Source: Bacteroidota bacterium (GTDB taxonomy: Bacteria > Bacteroidota > Ignavibacteria > Ignavibacteriales > Ignavibacteriaceae). From it: a stretch of DNA of 5,554 nucleotides. Positions 1 to 5,349 of the stretch are shown piece by piece (the first letter of the stretch is position 1; every line of letters begins with the position of its first letter). The DNA lies in the NCBI GenBank assembly GCA_021793635.1, contig JAJYSI010000258.1, positions 1 to 5,554 of the forward strand, written 5' to 3'. A program made the position numbers and the translations under genes. Below the pieces are notes generated by a model. That model was not told where the DNA came from and ran no database searches. It saw only the letters and a list, made by a program, of their open reading frames with translations.

Positions 1-36
1 AATCAAAATAGCAAAGAGATAGTTAAAAATATGTAG
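1..36 (+). CDS. 3' end of an upstream gene (partial, uncertain)
   Basis: Frame 1 is open from the window edge to a TAG stop at 34-36 and reads as an eleven-residue tail, NQNSKEIVKNM. Frames 2 and 3 stop sooner (at 20-22 and 9-11). A hairpin that looks like a transcription terminator starts 16 bases later, which is where the end of a + strand gene would be expected. The tail is too short to name a product, and an intergenic origin cannot be excluded. Confidence 0.3.
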   Translation, partial: NQNSKEIVKNM

Positions 37-52
37 AATGTTTAATTATGAA

Positions 53-100
53 AACCGCTCTTCGCCTTGATTTTTAGAAGGGCGGTTGTTATATTGTTTT
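53..100 (+). terminator. Rho-independent terminator of the upstream gene
   Basis: AACCGCTCTTC at 53-63 pairs with GAAGGGCGGTT at 77-87, giving 11 pairs of which one is a G-T wobble. The loop is 13 nt, and a T-rich tail (88-100) with interspersed G and A follows. It closes the transcription unit to the left and isolates the YtxH gene from it. The imperfect T tract and large loop suggest only moderate efficiency. Confidence 0.65.
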
Positions 101-118
101 AGTAGAAAAATTTCATAA

Positions 119-126
119 AAGGTGAT
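119..126 (+). promoter_or_regulatory. Shine-Dalgarno site for the YtxH gene
   Basis: AAGGTGAT is a strong match to the complement of the 16S 3' end (core AGGTG at 120-124) and lies five bases before the ATG at 130. It fixes the start of this gene. It also shows that the organism uses Shine-Dalgarno initiation. Confidence 0.7.
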
Positions 127-129
127 TCT

Positions 130-546
130 ATGTCAAAAGATAATGGTTCAGGGAAAAATTTTTTAATAGGCTTTATTGCCGGCGGAGCAATTGGTGCTAT
201 TTTTGCATTACTTTATGCTCCTAAAAGCGGTAAAGAATTGCGCGGAGATATTAAATCTAAAACTGATAGTCTTATGGATGATGCCAATGAGTATATTAAC
301 GAGGCAAAAGACAAAGCAAAAGATTTAATTAATGACGGAAGAAAAAAATCCGACAAATTAATTTCCGAAGCAAAAGTGAAATCGGAAGAATTACTGAAAG
401 ATGCCGAAAAGATTTTTAACGATGCTAAAGCGAAAGCTAACACCGTCCTTTCGGCTGGCAAAGAAACTATTGAAAAGGAAACTGATAATTTGAAGTCAGC
501 TTTCAAAGCCGGAGTTGACGCTTATAAAAATACCAAAAATTCATAG
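130..546 (+). CDS. YtxH-domain membrane-anchored protein
   Basis: This 138-residue protein has the YtxH layout. A short hydrophilic start is followed by one glycine/alanine-rich membrane helix at about 11-30 (FLIGFIAGGAIGAIFALLYA) and then the family signature APKSGKELR at 30-38. The rest, about 39-138, is almost entirely charged Lys/Glu/Asp/Ala helix with an apparent 11-residue periodicity, resembling LEA-like or apolipoprotein-like amphipathic helices and lacking cysteine. By family knowledge, YtxH proteins are small inner-membrane proteins; in Bacillus, ytxH is stress-induced and sits beside ytxG. Their biochemical role is not established. The ATG has a strong Shine-Dalgarno site. A DUF948-like gene follows 22 bases after the stop, repeating that gene pair. 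The soluble tail is probably cytoplasmic and could coat membrane or protein surfaces; that is inference. Confidence 0.85.
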   Translation: MSKDNGSGKNFLIGFIAGGAIGAIFALLYAPKSGKELRGDIKSKTDSLMDDANEYINEAKDKAKDLINDGRKKSDKLISEAKVKSEELLKDAEKIFNDAKAKANTVLSAGKETIEKETDNLKSAFKAGVDAYKNTKNS

Positions 547-568
547 CTAATAATCCTGAAAAAAACTT

Positions 569-955
569 ATGGAAATAGTTTCTGTATTTGAAATAATTTT
601 GCTTTTGTCTGCGAGCGCTCTTTGTATAGCTCTTGTTATTTTTCTTAATCGAGTTACAAGTTCAGTAAAGGGCATTCAAGAAAGTCTTCTGGATATTTCA
701 ACTCAAATTAAACCTTTAATTATATCTACGACCGCTTTAAGCGAAAAGCTAAATTATATTTCTGAAGAAATAAAAGATCAGGTTTATATCGGGAAAAATA
801 TTGTAACTGAAGTAAGAGATCGCGTTGATACAATTTTAGACTTAGAAGAAAAGATAAGAGGTGGATTTGAAACCTCAATTTTTGAATTTATAAAAAATCT
901 ATCTGCTATTTCTAATGCTGTAAGCGCTTTTTGGAATGCCTACAAAAGAAAATAA
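569..955 (+). CDS. DUF948/YtxG-like small membrane protein
   Basis: This 128-residue protein has one strongly hydrophobic segment at about 6-27 (FEIILLLSASALCIALVIFL). A long helical region with regularly spaced Leu/Ile/Val and charged residues follows (about 28-100), giving a probable coiled coil. The basic C terminus is AYKRK. An N-terminal membrane helix followed by repeated amphipathic helix is the pattern of DUF948 proteins such as Bacillus YtxG. The assignment rests on architecture and on the adjacent YtxH gene rather than on a catalytic motif. There is no clear Shine-Dalgarno site before the ATG; with only 22 bases to the preceding stop, it is probably co-transcribed and perhaps translationally coupled. 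A methyl-accepting-chemotaxis-like linker or another coiled-coil membrane protein is an alternative. No enzymatic function can be read from it. Confidence 0.7.
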   Translation: MEIVSVFEIILLLSASALCIALVIFLNRVTSSVKGIQESLLDISTQIKPLIISTTALSEKLNYISEEIKDQVYIGKNIVTEVRDRVDTILDLEEKIRGGFETSIFEFIKNLSAISNAVSAFWNAYKRK

Positions 956-989
956 ATAATCAAAACATTATTGTCTCACCCTGAAGCTT

Positions 990-995
990 AGGAGG
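990..995 (+). promoter_or_regulatory. Shine-Dalgarno site deciding the TTG start of EF-G-2
   Basis: AGGAGG is a perfect core Shine-Dalgarno sequence, seven bases upstream of TTG at 1003. No ATG occurs in this frame until residue 180, inside the GTPase domain, and the P-loop begins only 16 residues after the TTG. The TTG is therefore the real start. Confidence 0.85.
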
Positions 996-1002
996 AAATC
1001 CC

Positions 1003-3096
1003 TTGAAAGAATATGGTGCTGAATCAATCCGAAATGTTGCATTAATTGGTCACGGAGGAAGTGGTAAAACTACTTTATCCGAAGTTTTATTATATACTAC
1101 CGGTGTCATAAATAGAATCGGAACTATTCAAGATGGCACTACAACCTCAGATTATAGCCCTACGGAAATCGAAAAACAAATCTCAATTTCAACTTCTTTA
1201 TTAAACTTTGAATGGAACAACTCAAAAATTAACTTGTTAGATACTCCCGGCTACGCCGACTTTCTGGGAGACGTTAAAACTGCAATGCGCGTTTGCGATA
1301 CTGCGGTTATGGTTCTGAAATCTGCTGAAGGCGTTGAAGTAGGTTCAGAAACTACCGGAAGGTTTGTAAATGAATTCGGCTTACCTTCCGCTATTATAAT
1401 TAATAAAATTGATAATGAACATTCTACTTTTACTAAAACAGAATTGCAGGCAAAGGATAGACTATCATCCGGAGCAATCGTGGTTACTTTTCCTGTAAAC
1501 GAAGGAATTAACTTTGATACGGTCATTGACGTTGTTGCAATGAAGGCTTATAAATACGGCGCAGTTGGTAGTAAAAAAGTTACCGAATCGGATATTCCTG
1601 CTGAATTGTTGCAAACAGCAGAAAAGTATCGAACAGAGTTTATAGAAAAAGTTGCCGAAACTACTGAAGAATTAATGAATAAGTATTTAGAAGACGGCAA
1701 TCTTTCTCCTGAAGATCTTGATAAAGGAATAAAGCTTGCTCTGATGAAAAGAAATTTATCTCCGGTATTTGCAATCTCTGCTTCTAAGGCTGTTGGAATT
1801 AATAACTTCCTGGATTTCTCATCAAAATATTTCCCTTCACCCGCAGATAGGGTTGGCGAAGAAGTGCTGCGTAAGGAAAGCAATAATAAGCTTCTTCTGA
1901 AGCCGGATGCAAAAGGCGAGCCTGTACTTTTCATATTCAAGACTCTTTCGGAACAGCATGTCGGAGAACTCTCACTTTTCAAGGTTTATTCCGGATATGT
2001 TGCAGCGGGAATGGATTTGGTAAATCAAACTAATTCAAAATCAGAAAGATTGAGCCAACTATCAACTCTAAACGGACATAACCGCACCGAAGCGCCAAAG
2101 CTCTTAGCCGGTGACTTGGGTGCTGTTGTAAAATTGAAAGATACCCACACTAATAATACCTTAACTTCGAAAAATCTTTCCGTTATTATTAAACCGATTG
2201 AGTTTCCTGAAGCTGTTATTAGAAGCGCAATCGTTCCAAAAGCTAAAGGCGATGAGGATAAAATTGCCTCGGGCTTGCACACACTTCATGAAGAAGATCC
2301 TTCATTTAGCGTTAAGTTTGATCCTGAAATTTCTCAAACAATTATTTCCGGACAAGGTGAACTTCAGCTTAGTTTGGCTGTAAAACGATTGAAAGAAAGA
2401 TATGATGTTGATGTTGATCTTGTTGAACCTCGAGTTCCGTTCCGGGAGACCATAAAAGGCAGAGTTGACGACGCCGAATATAAACATAAAAAACAATCCG
2501 GCGGAAGAGGGCAATATGGGCATGTCCATTTTAAAATGGAACCGCTAGCAAGAGGTAAGGGATTTGAATTTGTAAATGCTATTGTCGGCGGTGTTGTTCC
2601 GGGAAGGTTTATTCCTGCTGTTGAAAAGGGAATAATTGACACGATGCAGAAAGGCGTACTCTCAGGTAATGAGGTAGTTGACATTAAAGTTACTTTGTTT
2701 GACGGTACATATCATGATGTTGACTCCGATGAAATGTCGTTTAAGCTTGCGGCTTCGCAATGCTTCAAAAAGGGCTTCCTTGAAGCAAAGCCTGTTCTTC
2801 TTGAACCGATTTATGAGATCGAAGTCACCGTTCCGGAAGAATATATGGGCGATGTTATGGGTGATATTTCAAGCCGACGCGGGAAAATATTCGGGATGGA
2901 TTCAGACGGACATTTTCAAAAAATTAAAGCACATATTCCTTTAGCGGAACTTCATAAATATTCTTCAAATCTGCGTAGCTTAACTCAGGGTAGAGGCGCA
3001 CATAAAACGCACTTTGCTTATTATGAAGAAGTTCCAAAAGAAGTTGAACAAAAAATTGTTGAAGAATATAAAAAGTCCAGAGAAGAAGGACATTAA
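1003..3096 (+). CDS. fusA: Elongation factor G, divergent EF-G-2-like paralogue
   Basis: This 697-residue protein is a full-length EF-G-type translational GTPase, a family that binds the ribosome and drives translocation or related steps. The GTP site is readable: P-loop GHGGSGKT at 16-23, DTPGYADF at 80-87, NKID at 134-137 and SASK at 259-262. Domains II and III follow (about 305-480; SGQGELQL at 449-456). Domain IV has GGRGQYGHV at 500-508 and DGTYHDVDSDEMSFKLAAS at 567-585, and domain V has EEYMGDVMGDISSRRGKI at 612-629. Two features set it apart from housekeeping EF-G. The G3 histidine is tyrosine (Tyr84), and switch I reads EIEKQISIS instead of the usual RGITI type. Both recall the Thermus EF-G-2 group, so this is probably a second EF-G rather than the main fusA, and the symbol should be read as a family label. 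It is not next to rpsL, rpsG or tuf. It starts 47 bases after the DUF948-like gene with no terminator between. Confidence 0.95.
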   Translation: MKEYGAESIRNVALIGHGGSGKTTLSEVLLYTTGVINRIGTIQDGTTTSDYSPTEIEKQISISTSLLNFEWNNSKINLLDTPGYADFLGDVKTAMRVCDTAVMVLKSAEGVEVGSETTGRFVNEFGLPSAIIINKIDNEHSTFTKTELQAKDRLSSGAIVVTFPVNEGINFDTVIDVVAMKAYKYGAVGSKKVTESDIPAELLQTAEKYRTEFIEKVAETTEELMNKYLEDGNLSPEDLDKGIKLALMKRNLSPVFAISASKAVGINNFLDFSSKYFPSPADRVGEEVLRKESNNKLLLKPDAKGEPVLFIFKTLSEQHVGELSLFKVYSGYVAAGMDLVNQTNSKSERLSQLSTLNGHNRTEAPKLLAGDLGAVVKLKDTHTNNTLTSKNLSVIIKPIEFPEAVIRSAIVPKAKGDEDKIASGLHTLHEEDPSFSVKFDPEISQTIISGQGELQLSLAVKRLKERYDVDVDLVEPRVPFRETIKGRVDDAEYKHKKQSGGRGQYGHVHFKMEPLARGKGFEFVNAIVGGVVPGRFIPAVEKGIIDTMQKGVLSGNEVVDIKVTLFDGTYHDVDSDEMSFKLAASQCFKKGFLEAKPVLLEPIYEIEVTVPEEYMGDVMGDISSRRGKIFGMDSDGHFQKIKAHIPLAELHKYSSNLRSLTQGRGAHKTHFAYYEEVPKEVEQKIVEEYKKSREEGH

Positions 3097-3102
3097 ATTA
3101 GT

Positions 3103-3132
3103 GAGCGGCTAATATAGCCGCTCTTTTATTTT
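3103..3132 (+). terminator. Rho-independent terminator after EF-G-2
   Basis: GAGCGGCT at 3103-3110 pairs perfectly with AGCCGCTC at 3116-3123 around a five-base loop (AATAT). TTTTATTTT follows directly. It lies six bases after the EF-G stop codon and ends the YtxH-DUF948-EF-G unit. Its tail runs into the Shine-Dalgarno site of the next gene, so partial read-through into that gene is possible. Confidence 0.9.
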
Positions 3133-3139
3133 GAAGAGG
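3133..3139 (+). promoter_or_regulatory. Shine-Dalgarno site for the HIT gene
   Basis: GAAGAGG lies four bases before the ATG at 3144, directly behind the terminator tail. It supports this start, which also begins the typical family N terminus MEKLWSPWR. Confidence 0.55.
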
Positions 3140-3143
3140 TTCA

Positions 3144-3644
3144 ATGGAAAAACTTTGGTCGCCCTGGCGCTCGCAGTATATTGATTCAATTAAAGAAAAA
3201 CACTCAAACAAAGGGTGCTTCCTATGCGAAGCAGCAAAAGTAAATCCTGCTGATATAGAAAATCTTCTTGTAGATAAAGGCAAATTTACTTTTACAATTT
3301 TGAATCTTTATCCATACAATAACGGTCATTTGATGGTTGTTCCCAATCGTCATTTAAGCGACTTCACAGAGCTTATTGAGGAAGAAAATAATGAGATTAT
3401 GCTGAATCTTCAGAAAGCACAAAAAGCATTGACCGATGTTTTTTCCCCGGAAGGATTTAATGTTGGCGCTAATTTAGGAAAAGTGAGCGGCGCTGGAATA
3501 GATGATCATATCCATTTTCACATTGTACCACGTTGGAACGGAGATACTAACTTTATGCCGGTTCTTGGTGAAGTGAAAATTATTTCGCAAGACCTTTTTT
3601 CAACAAAAAAGAAATTGCTTGAAGCATATTCAAAATTAAAGTAA
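3144..3644 (+). CDS. HIT-family nucleotide hydrolase/phosphorylase (Ap4A-type)
   Basis: This 166-residue cytosolic protein belongs to the histidine-triad superfamily, whose members cleave dinucleoside polyphosphates or nucleoside phosphoramidates through a nucleotidyl-histidine intermediate. The triad HIHFHIV is at 122-128, where the middle residue His124 would be the nucleophile. The N-terminal block MEKLWSPWRSQYI and the pair Cys25-x2-Cys28 are typical of the bacterial and archaeal Ap4A phosphorylase/hydrolase-like branch. Cys25, Cys28, His70 and a triad-proximal histidine may bind zinc in that branch. NLYPYNNGHLMVVPNRH at 54-70 is the conserved nucleotide-binding strand region, and length is normal for the branch. 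The exact substrate cannot be read from sequence. It lies 11 bases ahead of the repeat lipoprotein gene and probably shares its transcript. The terminator upstream means it likely has its own promoter, or depends on read-through. Confidence 0.92.
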   Translation: MEKLWSPWRSQYIDSIKEKHSNKGCFLCEAAKVNPADIENLLVDKGKFTFTILNLYPYNNGHLMVVPNRHLSDFTELIEEENNEIMLNLQKAQKALTDVFSPEGFNVGANLGKVSGAGIDDHIHFHIVPRWNGDTNFMPVLGEVKIISQDLFSTKKKLLEAYSKLK

Positions 3645-3655
3645 TTATTTTTAGA

Positions 3656-4438
3656 ATGAATTTAAATGATAAAATATCGTTTCTGAGAATTAAATGGGAT
3701 GAAATCCGTAAATTGATTTTAAGCCTGGCAATGATCTTTGTTATTGCAGGATGTTCATCAACACAGAGGATTTCTAAAGAATTAACTCCCAAGCCTTTAT
3801 CTAAAGTTGTCCCTACAGAGACTCTGATTAAGAACAATTCTTTAGTTGAACGAGAATTTATCCATAATTCGAGAATACTCTCAATTGATAAAATAAAATT
3901 TAATTATGTTTCACGCAATAAATTAGGACGCGGAGAAAGATATTCTCAACAAAAATTTAACCAAAATGGTTTTTTAACCGAGACAATTTTTTACGATAAT
4001 CAGGGGAAAATAGAATCGCGTTATACTTATGAATATGATGCCAAAGGATATCTCTCTGAGACTTTAAGATATGATACGACAGGCAAAGAAGTAAAAAAGT
4101 ACACATACGAATACAATGAGTATGGCAACAAGATCAAAGCAATAAGATATAATATGGAAGGGGAGATGGAGAAGTATTATATTTACAAATATGATGAAAA
4201 TGGAAATCTTATTGATGATCTCTGGTATGATGTAAGCGGTAAATTAGACTATAAGATTATTAACAAGTATAATGAAGATAGGAAGAAAATTCTATCTGAA
4301 AGCTATAACGGCGACGGCAATTTAGAAGAGAGAATCTCATATCAGTATGATCGAAATAATTTGATTGAAGAAATAAGGTCTGATAAAGATGGGAAAAAGA
4401 TAGGGATCATTCAGTACGTTTACAAAAGATACAATTAA
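3656..4438 (+). CDS. Repeat lipoprotein with six 26-residue Tyr-rich repeats
   Basis: I do not recognise a named family for this 260-residue protein. The N terminus has a positively charged stretch, a hydrophobic core at about 20-31 (LILSLAMIFVIA) and a lipobox-like VIAGC with Cys33, so it is probably a lipoprotein anchored in the inner or outer membrane. A linker (34-98) with Pro and Ser/Thr follows. Then come six tandem units of 26 residues, at 99-124, 125-150, 151-176, 177-202, 203-228 and 229-253 (the last has 25), and a stub YVYKRYN. The consensus is roughly YxYDxxGNLxxxxxYDxxGKxxxxYx, related in style to YD/RHS-type beta repeats. The repeats suggest an extended beta-structure for binding on the cell surface or in the periplasm; this is inference. 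The ATG at 3656 has a weak Shine-Dalgarno context and gives a 19-residue n-region. A TTG at 3713 (residue 20) would be a shorter but unsupported start. It probably follows the HIT gene on one transcript. Confidence 0.8.
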   Translation: MNLNDKISFLRIKWDEIRKLILSLAMIFVIAGCSSTQRISKELTPKPLSKVVPTETLIKNNSLVEREFIHNSRILSIDKIKFNYVSRNKLGRGERYSQQKFNQNGFLTETIFYDNQGKIESRYTYEYDAKGYLSETLRYDTTGKEVKKYTYEYNEYGNKIKAIRYNMEGEMEKYYIYKYDENGNLIDDLWYDVSGKLDYKIINKYNEDRKKILSESYNGDGNLEERISYQYDRNNLIEEIRSDKDGKKIGIIQYVYKRYN

Positions 4439-4461
4439 ATTTTCCTAATCGTCATGAGAAT

Positions 4462-4493
4462 TTTGCAAAAAGGGAATAGAAGTATTATTTTTG
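4462..4493 (+). promoter_or_regulatory. Bacteroidota-type promoter for the tRNA gene
   Basis: TTTG at 4462-4465 and TATTTTTG at 4486-4493 match the Bacteroidota primary-sigma elements TTTG and TAnnTTTG, with a 20-base spacer. Transcription would start near 4500, a few bases before the mature tRNA at 4506. The match and its position make it a good candidate. It is the only one in the window with both elements correctly spaced that I could find. Confidence 0.7.
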
Positions 4494-4505
4494 CATACAA
4501 AAAAA

Positions 4506-4579
4506 GGGCTCGTAGCTCAGTTGGTTAGAGCAGCTGACTCATAATCAGCGGGTCGAAGGTTCAAGTCCTCCCGAGCCCA
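4506..4579 (+). tRNA. tRNA with CAU anticodon (elongator Met; Ile2 possible)
   Basis: A 74-base cloverleaf is complete. The acceptor stem GGGCTCG/CGAGCCC is fully paired. The D stem is GCTC/GAGC. The anticodon stem GCTGA/TCAGC holds the loop CTCATAA with anticodon CAT at 4540-4542. The variable region is GGGTC and the T loop is TTCAAGT. The anticodon stem lacks the three G-C pairs of initiator tRNA, so this is an elongator-type Met tRNA or a lysidine-modified Ile2 tRNA. The loop CTCATAA and the following TCAAGT recall known Ile2 tRNAs, so I cannot settle identity by eye. The T stem has one A-C mismatch (A4556 with C4570). CCA is not encoded: discriminator A4579 is followed by CAT, so a CCA-adding enzyme must finish it. 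Confidence 0.95.
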
Positions 4580-4582
4580 CAT

Positions 4583-4622
4583 AAAACCTTCAAAAATATC
4601 ATATTTTGAAGGTTTTCTTTTT
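4583..4622 (+). terminator. Rho-independent terminator after the tRNA
   Basis: AAAACCTTCAAAA at 4583-4595 pairs perfectly with TTTTGAAGGTTTT at 4604-4616 around an eight-base loop, and a T-rich tail (TTTTCTTTTT) follows. It begins four bases after the tRNA. Its A-rich left flank would let it also work for transcripts coming from the right. Confidence 0.88.
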
Positions 4623-4658
4623 ATAAGAATTAAAGAATCCCGATGATTTTTACTTTAA

Positions 4659-4679
4659 AGTAGGGACTGAGTAGGGACT
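4659..4679. repeat. Tandem 10-base repeat AGTAGGGACT
   Basis: AGTAGGGACT occurs at 4659-4668 and again at 4670-4679 with one base between, giving an 11-base period. It lies about 80 bases after the tRNA. Paired short direct repeats next to a tRNA 3' end can be arm-type binding sites of a tyrosine integrase, but no integrase is present in the window. That reading is speculative. Confidence 0.5.
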
Positions 4680-4930
4680 TTTTGACTCTATCCTTCGTCT
4701 TTCCGAACATTATTAACTTGAATTCATTCTTAAGAAAGTTCCGGAATGCCTTTCCTCTAAAACTTAATCTAGAATTCAATTTATTATTTTGTGATTCCAT
4801 TAGGCTTTGAACTTTTTTATTAAAATTAACAATTATTTCTTTGATCTTCAACTTATAAAAGCATAAACTTTTTCAAATTACTTTTCACAGTCGTATGCTA
4901 CATCCCTTGTCATTATTTTCCCGAACACCC

Positions 4931-5036
4931 GCTCAGTCATATTTTTTGCTGCTACACTTCGCAAGTAAAAAAGTGACTGAAAAAATATATCACTTTTTCC
5001 CTTGCTCCGTTCCACCGGCAAAAAATACGCCTTGGC
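4931..5036. repeat. Large imperfect foldback hairpin
   Basis: TATTTTTTGC at 4940-4949 pairs perfectly with GCAAAAAATA at 5018-5027, and GT plus GC pairs extend this by two. Inside it, the 16 bases at 4961-4976 pair with 4990-5005 at 14 positions around a 13-base loop. Both stems share nearly the same centre, separated by an internal loop of nine and ten bases. Weaker pairing continues outward to 4931/5036. The structure could fold as RNA or as single-stranded DNA. Its size and shape fit a MITE/REP-like unit or an integron attC-like recombination site. No flanking target duplication is obvious. Confidence 0.6.
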
Positions 5037-5349
5037 TCCGGTAATCTGCCAATTTATTTATAGTTTGTGTTGTTTAGATAAGCCAATAACCCCGCCAAAA
5101 AACATTAGTAATCTTCTCTTAACCTAGCGCTCCAAATTTCCTATTGCTTCCTTGAACACAAATAAAGCCATTTCCCGATAAAATTTATGCCTTCGCACAT
5201 TAAAAGAATTGCATGAATTTGCTCGCTAAATAGTTTTCATTTCGACAACAGAAGGGAGGAGAAATCCCATGTATAGCCGTGTCCTTTAAATTTACACTCG
5301 AAAACCTATTTCCATTTCCTTCATATTATATGGCCTTCCCAATCGACCT

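Noticed and set aside
88..129. Possible promoter for the YtxH gene (TATATTG)
   Set aside because: It falls short of TAnnTTTG and has no TTTG at the right distance. A promoter must exist here or just upstream, but I cannot point to it.
954..1002. AT hairpin AATAAT/ATTATT between the DUF948-like gene and EF-G as a possible terminator
   Set aside because: Only six A-T pairs and no T tract follow; too weak to stop transcription.
2364..2684. 106-codon open frame on the - strand inside the EF-G gene
   Set aside because: Shadow frame of a clearly coding + strand gene with intact EF-G domains; the same applies to the other opposite-strand and alternate-frame ORFs over 213-506, 1251-2282, 2302-2529, 2198-2383, 2678-2944, 3098-3283 and 3580-3837.
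55..3125. Shared CCGCTCTT in the two terminators at 55-62 and 3118-3125
   Set aside because: Eight bases in common between GC stems is expected by chance and the surrounding stems differ.
4630..4851. 73-codon open frame on the - strand
   Set aside because: It begins with TTG, has no Shine-Dalgarno site, is Lys/Asn-rich as AT-rich noncoding DNA often reads, and matches no family I recognise. It could be a relic, but I cannot support it as a gene.
5269..5289. Six-codon open frame MYSRVL after a GGAGG, looking like a leader peptide
   Set aside because: The Shine-Dalgarno sequence and ATG are well placed, but there is no downstream gene, attenuator or regulatory-codon run in the window. Such short frames arise easily by chance.
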